In this document: piece after piece, positions 43,871-52,236 of the stretch | How the letters are laid out: each line of letters begins with the position of its first letter | How positions within the stretch are numbered: the stretch's first letter is position 1 | Source of the DNA: Mycolicibacterium komanii | GTDB taxonomy: Bacteria > Actinomycetota > Actinomycetes > Mycobacteriales > Mycobacteriaceae | Assembly: GCF_001050035.1 (NCBI RefSeq) | Contig: NZ_CVTA01000022.1 | Location: 62,001 to 126,000 of the forward strand | Direction of reading: 5' to 3' | Length of the DNA: 64,000 bases | Notes under the pieces: generated by a model | Seen by the model: the letters and a program-made list of their open reading frames with translations, nothing else | Databases searched by the model: none | Told to the model about the DNA's origin: nothing | Translations under genes and position numbers: made by a program

Positions 43871-44230
43871 TTGTCACGTAATGACCCGATAACCACGTCG
43901 ATCTCGCACGACGACGGCATCGCTGTGTTGACGGTCGGCGGTGACGTCGACCTCGCCACTGTGCCGGCGTTTCAGGCGGCGATCACCGAGGCGCTGACGC
44001 AGGAGCCGTCTGCGCTGGTCGTCGATCTGCTGGCGGTGGACTTCCTCGCGTCCGCGGGGCTGCAGGCGCTGGTCGCGACGCACGAGACCGTGAGCAAGTC
44101 CGCCCGCTTCGCCGTCGTGGCCGACGGGCCCGCGACCAGCAGGCCGATCCAGCTGACCGGGCTCGACCAGGTGTTCTCGCTGTACCCGACGCTGGCCGAG
44201 GCGCTTGGCGCGCTGAAGTCCGGTTCCTAG
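43871..44230 (+). CDS. STAS-domain anti-sigma-factor antagonist (second copy)
   Basis: A 119-residue RsbV-like protein with the phospho-acceptor Ser61 in VDFLASAGLQALV. TTG 43871 is chosen because GGAGGA (43858-43863) lies 7 nt upstream. TTG 43832 would add a basic leader. It is divergent from the PAS-GAF-PP2C-kinase gene and differs clearly from the other STAS protein (ASAG versus CDSA at the phosphosite). The single kinase/phosphatase may therefore serve two STAS partners with different outputs. Confidence 0.87.
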   Translation: MSRNDPITTSISHDDGIAVLTVGGDVDLATVPAFQAAITEALTQEPSALVVDLLAVDFLASAGLQALVATHETVSKSARFAVVADGPATSRPIQLTGLDQVFSLYPTLAEALGALKSGS

Positions 44231-44354
44231 TACGCCGCAGGCTTCTAGCTGCTTGTTCGAACCGAGCGACGGTCCCGAACTTCGGATAGGGTTTCGACGT
44301 CGGGGGTGATCTTGAAATGTCCCGGCACAGGTCGGGACGGTTAGGACTCCAGTC

Positions 44355-44642
44355 ATGAGCTCAGCTCGGTTCGGTCGTCGCGTCGCCGCCGTCGCGGGTG
44401 GCGCCGCCGCGATCGCGATGGTCATGTTCAGCGCCTCCTGCTCCAGCGAGGAGAAAGCGCCGGAGGAGACCACCACGACGACCACGACGACCACCACGAC
44501 CACCTCGACCACCGAGCCGGCACCGCCGCCCCCGCCGGTCGAGTCGACCGACAAGGCGCCGCGCATCTCTTCCGGACCTAATCCGTTCTCGCCGACGGTG
44601 CACGCCCCGCCCGCACCGACGGCGGTCCCGGACCACCGCTAA
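44355..44642 (+). CDS. Small poly-threonine lipoprotein
   Basis: A 95-residue precursor with a lipobox ending SASC (Cys29), followed by an acidic stretch, a run of 12 Thr (residues 40-51), then Ser-Thr-Thr and a Pro-rich part. Thr/Pro-rich linkers of secreted mycobacterial proteins are often O-mannosylated (established for several lipoproteins). No folded domain is left after it, so this may be a surface spacer or a glycosylated tether. The gene lies 40 bp before the S53 protease operon in the same direction. The Thr codons (ACC/ACG) form a microsatellite-like tract. Confidence 0.72.
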   Translation: MSSARFGRRVAAVAGGAAAIAMVMFSASCSSEEKAPEETTTTTTTTTTTTSTTEPAPPPPPVESTDKAPRISSGPNPFSPTVHAPPAPTAVPDHR

Positions 44643-44681
44643 CGACCCCGCCGAGCCGGGCCGGTAAATACGCTGGCGTCC

Positions 44682-46268
44682 GTGGGAGCGCGGCATCTCG
44701 GCGTGCTGGTATTGATCGCGATGGGCGTACTCGTCCTCGTCTCCGATCTGCGCCCCGCATCCGCGCGACACGGCGGCGAGGTCATCGCCGGCCCGTACTC
44801 CTACCTGTTGGCGAGTTCGGCCGACCTCGGGCCCTCCCGCGACGACGGTGTCCAGCTGACGATGGCGCTGCGCGACGATCGTCGCCCGGCCGCCGTATTC
44901 GCTTGGGCGGGCGACCGCGGCCTCTCCGTCCGCTGGCGACCGGGACACCGATGGGCCGTGGTGGAAGGGGCCGCGGCATCCGTCGCCGAGGCGTTCGGGG
45001 TCGAGGTGCGCGACTACCGCGGGCGCCGCGGCCAGGTCTTCTACGCGTCTCCGCAGCAGCCGGGCGTCCCGGATGTGCTGCGCGACGAGGTTTCTCAGGT
45101 CGGCCGGATCCTCGGCTACATCCCGCACCACACGTCGCACACTCCGCCGCTGCCCCTCGACGTTCCGGACAAAGGGCTGACCCCGCAGGCGTTGCTCACC
45201 ACCTACAACGCCGCGCCGTTGGCTGCCGACGGCTACACCGGCAAGGGCACCACGATCGTGTTCTTCGCGTTCGACGGCTTCGCCCAGGACGATCTCGACA
45301 CCTTCGCCGACACCTACGACCTGCCCCGCTTCACCCCTGAGGTGGTCGGTGAACTCGACGAGCCGCGCGGAGAAACCACGATGGACCTCCAGGTGGCGCA
45401 CGCCGTCGCACCCGATGCGCGCAAGGTCGTGGTCAGCGCCATGCCGACCGTCACCGCCGACGGTGCCTTCGAGCGGATCGGCCAGCTGCTCGAGGACACC
45501 GACCGGCGCTTTCCCGGCGCGGTGTGGAGCTTCTCGATCGGCTGGGGCTGCGACCGGCTGATCACCGCGGCCGACCTCGCCCCCGTGCGGTCGGCGCTCG
45601 CCACCGCGCTGTCGCACGGCACGTCGGCGTTCAACGCCAGCGGCGACCTCGCGGGCCTCGAATGCAAGGGCGGCGACGACTGGTCCTCGCCGCCGGGTGA
45701 GAACGACATCGGACTGGACTCGATCGCCTCACTCCCGGAGATGACCGACGTCGGCGGCACCACCCTCTCGACGGACGGCCAGGGCCGGTGGCTGTCCGAG
45801 CAGGCGTGGTTCGACGTTCCGCTGACGGTCGGCACCGGCGGCGGCGTCTCGGCGGTGTTCGACCGCCCGGACTGGCAGCGCAGCGTGCTGCCCGACCGCG
45901 ACGCCGACCGGCGGCTGACCCCGGACGTGGCGGCCGTGGCCGACCCCTTCACCGGTGTGCGCATCGTCTTTGCGCAGACGCCGTTGGTCGGCGGCGGCAC
46001 CTCGCAGGCGGCGCCGATCTGGGCGGGACTGGCCGCGGTGATGAACCAGTACCTGCTCGCCAACGGCGGACGCCCGCTCGGCGACCTGAACCCGCTGCTG
46101 TACCGGATCGCGCAGGGCGCCCCGCTGCCCGCCTTCCGCGATGTGACGCTCGGCGGCAACGTCGTCGCCGACGCCGCGCCCGGCTACGACCTCGTGACGG
46201 GACTCGGCACCCCCGACGTCGACAACCTCGTCCGCAACGTCCTCATCCTGCAGGAGGCGGCCACATGA
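44682..46268 (+). CDS. S53 (sedolisin/kumamolisin-like) serine-carboxyl peptidase
   Basis: A 528-residue secreted acid protease. A signal peptide or TM segment (about 5-28) is followed by a propeptide (about 30-160, ending before DVPDKGLTPQALLTTY) and a catalytic domain. Residues Glu231/Asp235 (GETTMDLQ), Asp322 (SGD), Ser441 (GGGTSQAAP) and the calcium-site Asp487 and Asp512 (FRDVTLGGN and GLGTPDVD) are all present. The enzyme is therefore complete and should cleave proteins at low pH outside the cell. GTG 44682 starts the operon. The next gene overlaps it by 4 bp. Autoprocessing of the propeptide is expected. Confidence 0.92.
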   Translation: MGARHLGVLVLIAMGVLVLVSDLRPASARHGGEVIAGPYSYLLASSADLGPSRDDGVQLTMALRDDRRPAAVFAWAGDRGLSVRWRPGHRWAVVEGAAASVAEAFGVEVRDYRGRRGQVFYASPQQPGVPDVLRDEVSQVGRILGYIPHHTSHTPPLPLDVPDKGLTPQALLTTYNAAPLAADGYTGKGTTIVFFAFDGFAQDDLDTFADTYDLPRFTPEVVGELDEPRGETTMDLQVAHAVAPDARKVVVSAMPTVTADGAFERIGQLLEDTDRRFPGAVWSFSIGWGCDRLITAADLAPVRSALATALSHGTSAFNASGDLAGLECKGGDDWSSPPGENDIGLDSIASLPEMTDVGGTTLSTDGQGRWLSEQAWFDVPLTVGTGGGVSAVFDRPDWQRSVLPDRDADRRLTPDVAAVADPFTGVRIVFAQTPLVGGGTSQAAPIWAGLAAVMNQYLLANGGRPLGDLNPLLYRIAQGAPLPAFRDVTLGGNVVADAAPGYDLVTGLGTPDVDNLVRNVLILQEAAT

Positions 46269-47458
46269 GCACCGGCGACGACCAGGGCGTCCCGACCGCC
46301 GAATGCCGGGTCTGCAAGGTCGACGTGCCCGCGGGGGAGTACTGCGGGCTGTGCGGCTGCCATCTGACACCGCGGCCGCGGGAGGGCCCGGACTGGTTGC
46401 GGCCGCGCGATTTCAGCGCCGCGCCCGACGAACACCTGCTGCAGCTGTCGGTCGCGAGTTCGCTGTTCCCGCACCTGCCGCAGCGATCGCGCTCGGCGTT
46501 CCGGATAGGCCTGCTGATTCTGGTGGCGGCGCTGATCGCGTTCACGCTCCTACGGCTGCCCGCCGCGCTGGTGACCGTCGCCGCGCTGGGCCTGCCGCTG
46601 CTGTTCATGCTGTACCTGCGCGAGTCCGACGCGTTTCGTGACTTCCCGTTCGGCACACTGGTTCTCACAGTCGTCCTGGCGGTCGGCCTCGCCGTGGGAT
46701 GGGTGTTGCTGACGGGTACGACGTTCGCCAGGTCCTACGGTGTCGGGCTGGGTTCGGCGATCGTCGGCGCGCGAATGCTGCGCATGGGCATCCTGGTTCC
46801 GCTCGGCGGAGTCATCCTGATGCTGCTGCCCGCCGTGCTGGTCCGTGCGATCCGCCCATCCTCGCGAGAAGCGCTGGACGGCTTCATGATCGGAGTATTG
46901 GGTGCGCTGAGCTTCACCGCCGCGGCGACGTTGGCGCGGCTGGCGCCACAGTTCGGCACCGGCGTGGTCAGCAAGCGGCCGATGGAGAGCCTGTGGGTCG
47001 AGGCGGGTATCCGCGGAGTAGCGGTGCCGCTGACCGCTGCGGCCGCCGGCGGATTGATCGGCACCGCACTGTGGTTCACGCGGCCACCGAGTAAACGCGA
47101 CCAACGTCCGGTCCTGGTCCGTGTGGTGCTGGTGGGCTTCGCGGTCTCAGTGTTGGTGGTGTATCTGGCGCTGGGCTTGATCGACGTCGCCCACTTTCCG
47201 CAACTGCTGATGCTGGTGTTGTACCTCGCGCTGGCGGTGGCGGCATTGCTGCTGCTGCGCGTCGGTCTGCACTTGGCGCTGCTGCACGAGGCGCACGACG
47301 AGATCCGCGCGGAGGAACCGCTGCTGTGCCCGCACTGTGGGCACGTCGTGCCGGACATGGCGTTCTGTCCGGCGTGCGGGGTGGCGACGCGGGCCTCGTC
47401 GCGATCGTCGCGCAGGGCACGGCGCGAATCGCGGCCGGTCCGTGGTGACCCCGAATGA
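46265..47458 (+). CDS. Polytopic membrane protein flanked by two zinc ribbons
   Basis: A 397-residue protein. An N-terminal CxxC...CxxC ribbon (ECRVCKVDV and CGLCGCH) is followed by about eight hydrophobic segments (residues 75-320) and a second zinc ribbon at the C-terminus (LCPHCGHVVPDMAFCPACG). Zinc ribbons at both ends of a membrane domain suggest a cytosolic scaffold or a protease-like membrane complex. ATG 46265 overlaps the S53 stop by 4 bp, so the two are coupled and probably function together. I recognise no catalytic residues. Confidence 0.82.
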   Translation: MSTGDDQGVPTAECRVCKVDVPAGEYCGLCGCHLTPRPREGPDWLRPRDFSAAPDEHLLQLSVASSLFPHLPQRSRSAFRIGLLILVAALIAFTLLRLPAALVTVAALGLPLLFMLYLRESDAFRDFPFGTLVLTVVLAVGLAVGWVLLTGTTFARSYGVGLGSAIVGARMLRMGILVPLGGVILMLLPAVLVRAIRPSSREALDGFMIGVLGALSFTAAATLARLAPQFGTGVVSKRPMESLWVEAGIRGVAVPLTAAAAGGLIGTALWFTRPPSKRDQRPVLVRVVLVGFAVSVLVVYLALGLIDVAHFPQLLMLVLYLALAVAALLLLRVGLHLALLHEAHDEIRAEEPLLCPHCGHVVPDMAFCPACGVATRASSRSSRRARRESRPVRGDPE

Positions 47459-47465
47459 GCGCAGA

Positions 47466-48197
47466 ATGAGCGCACCGACGACGAATTTCTTTCCCGGATA
47501 CGCGGTTCCGTCCGGAACGTATGCGGCGCAGGCGCCGCGGCGAACCTCGCGCAGGCGGCTGGTGCTGACGTGGTTCGCCGCGATCGCCGTGCTCGCCGCG
47601 GCCCTGGTCGGGGTGTCGGCGTTGCTCGCCAAGCCGCCGGTGCGTTACGTGTGCCCGCCCGACTGCGGACGGCCGCCGACCGGCACCCCGGTGTCGATCA
47701 ATCCGCGTTTCACCGCACCGGACGGGTCGTTCTCGGTGTCCTATCCCGCGCCGGAGTCGGCCTACCGGGTGAGCACCAAGCCCAACGGCGTGACCGCCGA
47801 ACTCCTCGCGGGAGACGGTGGGACGCTGCAGTTGTTCAGCGAACCCGCCGCGGGCAGGTCTGCGCGTGAGATCGCAAAGTCGTTGGTGAAGAAGACGTTT
47901 CCCGATACGCGGACCGCCTACGAGATCCCCAACGCGATGGTTGGCTACCAGTCGGGATACGGCGAGGTCGCCGACTGCTGGCCGCAGGGCGCCAACAGCA
48001 GCTATATGCGCATGCGGGTGCTGGTGATGGTCGCGGTGAAGGACGACCTGGCGTTGGTTGCGGCGGCGGTGGGGCCCTACCACCAGTTCGGTCCCGACTT
48101 CGGGTTCGGTAAACCGTCCGGCGCGAACCTCCAGATCGCCCTGGACATGGGCAAATACGTCAACAGTTTCAGTTGGCGCGGCGATCCGCCCCGGTGA
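47466..48197 (+). CDS. Membrane-anchored extracytoplasmic protein
   Basis: A 243-residue protein with a cytoplasmic Tyr/Pro/Gly-rich N-terminus, one TM segment (LVLTWFAAIAVLAAALVGVSALLA) and an extracytoplasmic domain of about 180 residues. A paired CPPDC near residue 63 could form a disulphide, and DCWPQGANSSYMR is conserved-looking. It starts 8 bp after the zinc-ribbon gene stop and is the third member of the S53 protease operon. Function unknown; its position suggests a partner or substrate of the protease system. Confidence 0.8.
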   Translation: MSAPTTNFFPGYAVPSGTYAAQAPRRTSRRRLVLTWFAAIAVLAAALVGVSALLAKPPVRYVCPPDCGRPPTGTPVSINPRFTAPDGSFSVSYPAPESAYRVSTKPNGVTAELLAGDGGTLQLFSEPAAGRSAREIAKSLVKKTFPDTRTAYEIPNAMVGYQSGYGEVADCWPQGANSSYMRMRVLVMVAVKDDLALVAAAVGPYHQFGPDFGFGKPSGANLQIALDMGKYVNSFSWRGDPPR

Positions 48198-48202
48198 CGG
48201 GC

Positions 48203-48307
48203 TCAGACGGAACCGTTGAACAGGCACAACCAGGTGGCGATCAGCATGGTGACCGCCAGTATCCCGGTCACGACCACGTGAGCCAGCAGATGCGTTCGGT
48301 CTTTCAT
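48203..48307 (-). CDS. 34-residue membrane microprotein
   Basis: ATG 48307 to TGA 48203-48205 encodes 34 residues. A charged MKDRTH start leads into one transmembrane helix (about residues 8-31, LAHVVVTGILAVTMLIATWLC). It has no Shine-Dalgarno sequence. However, TAGCGT (48315-48320 on the minus strand), a TANNNT-type -10 element, lies 7 nt upstream of the ATG, exactly as expected for a leaderless transcript. It converges on the S53 operon. Single-TM microproteins like this often regulate larger membrane partners; none can be named. Confidence 0.5.
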   Translation of the reverse strand: MKDRTHLLAHVVVTGILAVTMLIATWLCLFNGSV

Positions 48308-48387
48308 GGTGGCGACGCTAGGGACGGCGCCTGAGATTCTTCTGGCAGCGCCTACAGTTTCCGCTGATTCAGCGCTGATTTGGCGGG

Positions 48388-50586
48388 TCAGACCGACGAT
48401 GTGACCTTCGCCGCAGCGTGTTCGGGCATCGGGTCGTAGCGGGCGAAGGCTCTGGTGAATGTGCCTGCGCCGTGCGCCAGCGACCGCAGATCGATGGCGT
48501 AGCGGGTGAGTTCGACCTGGGGGATCTCGGCCTTGACCAGTGTGCGGTCCTCACCGACCTTTTCGGTGCCCAGCACTCGGCCCCGTCGCCCGGCCAGATC
48601 GCCCATGATCGCCCCGACGAAGTCGTCGGGAATCAGGACCGACACCTCGTCCACCGGTTCGAGCAGGTTCACCTTCGTCGCGGCGGCGGCCTCTCGCAAC
48701 GCCAGCGAGCCTGCCATCTGGAAGGCGAAGTCGGAGGAGTCGACGCTGTGGGCCTTTCCGTCGAACAACGTGACGCGGATGTCGACGACCGGATAGCCGG
48801 GCCCGACGCCCTTCTCCATCTGCGCGCGCACGCCCTTCTCGACGCTCGGAATGAACTGTCGGGGCACCGCGCCGCCGACGACCTTGTCGACGAACTCGAA
48901 ACCCGAGCCCTCCGGCAGCGGTTCCACCTCGATGTCGCACACCGCGTACTGGCCGTGTCCGCCGGACTGCTTGACGTGCCTGCCGTGGCCTTTGGCCTTG
49001 CCGCCGAACGTTTCCCGCAGCGGCACCCGGAGCTCGACGGTGTCCACGGCGACACCGTAACGCCGCGCGAGCGCGTCGAGTACGACGCTGGCGTGCGCCT
49101 CACCCATCGTCCATAGCACGATCTGGTGCGTCTCGGGGTTCTGCTCGATGCGCAGCGTCGGGTCTTCGGCGGCCAACCGCTGCAGCCCGCCGGACAGCTT
49201 GTCCTCGTCGGTCTTCGCCCTGGGTTGTACCGCGATGGGCAGCAGCGGTTCCGGCATGCTCCACGGCCGCAGCACCAGCGGATCGGTTTTGTCGGACAGC
49301 GTGTCTCCGGTCTCGGCGCGGCTGAGCCGTCCGATCGCGCAGATGTCGCCGGCGATCACCGACGGTGCGGGGCGCTGCTGTTTGCCGAGCGGGAACGACA
49401 GCGAGCCGATGCGCTCGTCCTCGTCGTGGTCCTCATGTGCGGCGAGCGAACCCGTCAGCGAGCCGCTCCCGCCGAAGAACGACGAAAAGTGGCCGGAGAC
49501 ATGGACCGTCGAGTCCGGCGTGATGGTTCCCGAGAACACCCGGACCAGGCTGACCCGACCGACGTATGGGTCGGACGTGGTCTTGACGACCTCCGCCAGC
49601 AGGGGGCCGTTCGGGTCGCAGGGCAGTTCGGCACGCGGTTTGCCCTGCGGCGTGAAGACCTCGGGCAGCCGATGCTCGGGCGGCGGCGGGAAGCCCGCGG
49701 TGATGATCTCGAGCAGCTCGAGCGTGCCGACGCCCGTACCGCTGCACACCGGAAGCGCGGGGAAGAACGTCGCCCTGGCGACGGCCTTCTCCAGATCGTC
49801 GATGAGCACCTTCTGGTCGATCTCCTCGCCGCCGAGGTAACGCTCCATGAGCGTCTCGTCCTCGGATTCCTCGATGATGCCCTCGATCAGGGTCCCGCGA
49901 TGTTCGGAGATGGCGTCGGCGTACGAGCCGTCGGGTTCATGGGTGCCGGTGCGCTTGCCGTCGGCGTACTCGTAATGCTTCTGCGACAGCAGCCCGATCA
50001 GCCCGGTGCACGGCGACTCCGCTTGATTCCCACCCAGCTTCGCCCGCCCGGCGGGCAGATACAGCGGAAGCACCTTGTCGCCGAACGCCTGCTGCGCGGC
50101 GGCCAACGCGTTGGCGTAGTTCGCACGGGCGTGGTCGAGCTTGGTGATGACCACCGCGCGCGGCATGCCGACCTGGTCGCACTCGTGCCACAGCGCCTTG
50201 GTGGGTTCATCGACACCCTCGTTGGCGGCGATGACGAACAGCGCGCAGTCCGCGGCGCGCAGGCCCGCCCGCAGTTCCCCGACGAAGTCGGCGTATCCCG
50301 GGGTGTCGATGAGGTTGACCTTGACGCCGTCGTGCCGCAGCGACGCGAGCGCCAGGCCGACCGAACGCTGTTGGGAGATCTCGGCGTCGTCGCTGTCGCA
50401 GACCGTGGTGCCGTCCTGTACGGAGCCCGGTCTGGTCAGGACGCCGGAGGCCACCAGAAGTGCCTCGACGAGTGTTGTTTTGCCGCCACCCGATGGGCCC
50501 ACCAGCACCACATTGCGGATGGCGGCCGGACTGTCCGCGGTCGGGGCGGCTCCGGCGCCCTGGGAATTTGTCGTCTTGTCAGCCAT
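48388..50586 (-). CDS. fusA2: EF-G-like translational GTPase (FusA2-type)
   Basis: A 732-residue elongation-factor-G homologue. GTPase motifs are GPSGGGKT (G1), DTPGYADF (G3) and TKLDHA (G4). These are followed by domains II-V with the EF-G-type VKQSGGHGQYA and AIMGDLAGRRGRV segments. It differs from canonical FusA in the altered switch region (SVGLALASL) and in lacking the usual rpsL-rpsG-fusA-tuf setting. Together with the adjacent PPOX gene it mirrors the M. tuberculosis Rv0120c (fusA2)-Rv0121c pair. ATG 50586 is preceded by GGAAGGGA. Its exact ribosomal role is unknown. Confidence 0.93.
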   Translation of the reverse strand: MADKTTNSQGAGAAPTADSPAAIRNVVLVGPSGGGKTTLVEALLVASGVLTRPGSVQDGTTVCDSDDAEISQQRSVGLALASLRHDGVKVNLIDTPGYADFVGELRAGLRAADCALFVIAANEGVDEPTKALWHECDQVGMPRAVVITKLDHARANYANALAAAQQAFGDKVLPLYLPAGRAKLGGNQAESPCTGLIGLLSQKHYEYADGKRTGTHEPDGSYADAISEHRGTLIEGIIEESEDETLMERYLGGEEIDQKVLIDDLEKAVARATFFPALPVCSGTGVGTLELLEIITAGFPPPPEHRLPEVFTPQGKPRAELPCDPNGPLLAEVVKTTSDPYVGRVSLVRVFSGTITPDSTVHVSGHFSSFFGGSGSLTGSLAAHEDHDEDERIGSLSFPLGKQQRPAPSVIAGDICAIGRLSRAETGDTLSDKTDPLVLRPWSMPEPLLPIAVQPRAKTDEDKLSGGLQRLAAEDPTLRIEQNPETHQIVLWTMGEAHASVVLDALARRYGVAVDTVELRVPLRETFGGKAKGHGRHVKQSGGHGQYAVCDIEVEPLPEGSGFEFVDKVVGGAVPRQFIPSVEKGVRAQMEKGVGPGYPVVDIRVTLFDGKAHSVDSSDFAFQMAGSLALREAAAATKVNLLEPVDEVSVLIPDDFVGAIMGDLAGRRGRVLGTEKVGEDRTLVKAEIPQVELTRYAIDLRSLAHGAGTFTRAFARYDPMPEHAAAKVTSSV

Positions 50587-50686
50587 GACGTTCCCTTCCA
50601 CGACGGCTGCCGAAGCCGCCAAAGTGTGTGTTAGACCACAATTCCCCTAACCGACAGCGAACACAAGGGATTCACCGAATTCGAGC

Positions 50687-51094
50687 TCAGGCCTGCCAGG
50701 AGGACCAGTTCCTGATGGTCACGGCGACCACCGGACCGTCGAGGGCGATCCGCTGATACTGCGGATACTTACCGCGAAGCAACATGTAGCCGGTCGCCAA
50801 TTCCTCGCCGCTGTAATGAATTTCGGCTCGACCGTCGGCGCGCACCCACCACAGTTGCGCCCAGTCGTCCTCGTAATGATCGACGAGCATGCTCACCTGC
50901 GGGTTGCCCTCGATGTTGCTCAACCGCCGCAGCCTGCGCGTCGACTTTCGCTTGGCGTCGACGGCGGTGTAGGCCACGCCGTCGTGCACCGCGAACACCA
51001 CCGGCACGAGGTGCGGCGCGCCATCGGATCCCACGGTGGCGAGCATCGCGACGGGCGCCGCGGCGAAGGTGGCCTCGGGCTCGAATGCGGCCAT
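50687..51094 (-). CDS. PPOX-class flavin/F420-dependent oxidoreductase (Rv0121c-type)
   Basis: A 135-residue split-beta-barrel protein. [20 protein letters not shown] is the typical N-terminal FMN/F420-binding strand pair, and [11 protein letters not shown] with a Trp-rich tail (NWSSWQA) closes it. The family name used for M. tuberculosis Rv0121c applies, and the neighbouring fusA2 supports this synteny. Such proteins bind F420 or flavin and may reduce quinones or aflatoxin-like compounds. It starts at ATG 51094 and lies 100 bp upstream of fusA2. Confidence 0.87.
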   Translation of the reverse strand: MAAFEPEATFAAAPVAMLATVGSDGAPHLVPVVFAVHDGVAYTAVDAKRKSTRRLRRLSNIEGNPQVSMLVDHYEDDWAQLWWVRADGRAEIHYSGEELATGYMLLRGKYPQYQRIALDGPVVAVTIRNWSSWQA

Positions 51095-51271
51095 GCTCGT
51101 AGCCTATTCCGGTTCGGCCAGGACGGGCATCGTCGCTGAAGGCGAAGCGCCACCTGATTCACAGGTGCGCGCGGGAATCCACCGTCGGCCGCATGAGTTG
51201 AATTCATTGTTCAGTACCTGCGAGACGTCGTCTTAGGGGGACCCGCCCCGCACGAGCGAAAGAAGACGACG

Positions 51272-51523
51272 ATGAAAACACGGTTGATCACACCCCTGGC
51301 GATGGCCGCCGCTGCCGCGGCGATCGGATTCGCGCCGGTGGCCGACGCCGCGCCGACGGGTTGCAACTACACCGGCGGTGCCGTGGCCTGCCAGACTCCG
51401 GGCAACGTCGAGATCACCACCCAACCGGGGCAGGCCTCAGCGGACGCCGCCCGCCTGCAGTACCCGTTCTTCGCTCCCTACGGCTTCGTGGTCCGCCATG
51501 ATTTAGCGCACCATCACCGCTGA
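51272..51523 (+). CDS. Small secreted protein
   Basis: An 83-residue precursor with a signal peptide (RLITPLAMAAAAAAIGFAPVADA) and a mature part of about 57 residues containing one Cys pair (GCNYTGGAVACQ). It ends in an aromatic/His-rich tail (FAPYGFVVRHDLAHHH). The two Cys, spaced 9 apart, could form a disulphide. I do not recognise a family, though several such short envelope proteins occur in mycobacteria. The last 10 bp overlap the convergent gene. Confidence 0.75.
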   Translation: MKTRLITPLAMAAAAAAIGFAPVADAAPTGCNYTGGAVACQTPGNVEITTQPGQASADAARLQYPFFAPYGFVVRHDLAHHHR

Positions 51524-52083
51524 CCCGGCCGCTGCGGCGCGACGCTGATCGGCGACCTCGTCACGGGCGTGCGGGTCACCCCGATCTCCGGGTCGCGGGC
51601 TGTTCTCGGCGCTGGTGTGCGCGGTCGATAGGTCGCGGGCGGCGGTGGCGCTGCCGGAGGCGGCGACGCCTCCTCGCGCGGCGGCGGTGGCGGTGGTGGC
51701 GGCGGCGACTCGTTGCGCGGCGACGGCGTGCGCGCCGGCGCCGTCGTCTGCACCGTCGGGCGGACCGGCTTGTCGTTGCGCTCGACCGCCGGTTCGGGCG
51801 CCCGGACCACTAGCAGCACAACGGAGACGACGAGTGCGACGGCCGCGATCGCCGCGGCGATGAGAATGCAGAGATTGAGCTTGGTCCGGTACCACGGCGG
51901 CGGGGCCGGCTCGAAATACCAGGTGTCCTCGTCGAACGCGTCGAACCTCATATCGCGGCCCGGCGCCTTCTCGGGGTCGAAGAAATCGGTCTGCGTAGCC
52001 GCCCCTGAATCGGCGGCATCCGCGACGTCGACCGTGTCATCGATCAGGTAGTCGAAGTCCCCCGAGGCTTCGCGTTGCGCCAC
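51514..52083 (-). CDS. Single-TM protein with long Pro-rich extracytoplasmic tail
   Basis: A 189-residue protein. An acidic cytoplasmic N-terminus (FDYLIDDTVDVAD and following) leads to one TM helix (LNLCILIAAAIAAVALVVSVVLLVV) and a tail of about 100 residues full of Pro runs and Arg/Thr. The tail ends in the recurring mycobacterial motif DPEIGVTRTPVTRSPISV. A cell-wall-spanning anchor is plausible. It converges on and overlaps by 10 bp the small secreted-protein gene, and starts 154 bp from the ABC transporter operon on the other strand. Confidence 0.83.
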   Translation of the reverse strand: MAQREASGDFDYLIDDTVDVADAADSGAATQTDFFDPEKAPGRDMRFDAFDEDTWYFEPAPPPWYRTKLNLCILIAAAIAAVALVVSVVLLVVRAPEPAVERNDKPVRPTVQTTAPARTPSPRNESPPPPPPPPPREEASPPPAAPPPPATYRPRTPAPRTARDPEIGVTRTPVTRSPISVAPQRPGQR

Positions 52084-52236
52084 ACGAGAATGCTAACGCC
52101 GCGCCAAGCCGGTGACCTGGCAAACTCCGATGGAAGTTGCACGGCATCGCTTTCACCGCGATAGGGTTCGAGCGCCTCGCATGGCGTCATTCACTGCGGT
52201 GACCGCTGCTGTCTCCCGACAATCGGAAGGTTCGCA

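Noticed and set aside
44245..44275. GTTCGAAC resembling a tRNA T-arm
   Set aside because: No matching acceptor, D or anticodon stems and no CCA end could be drawn around it.
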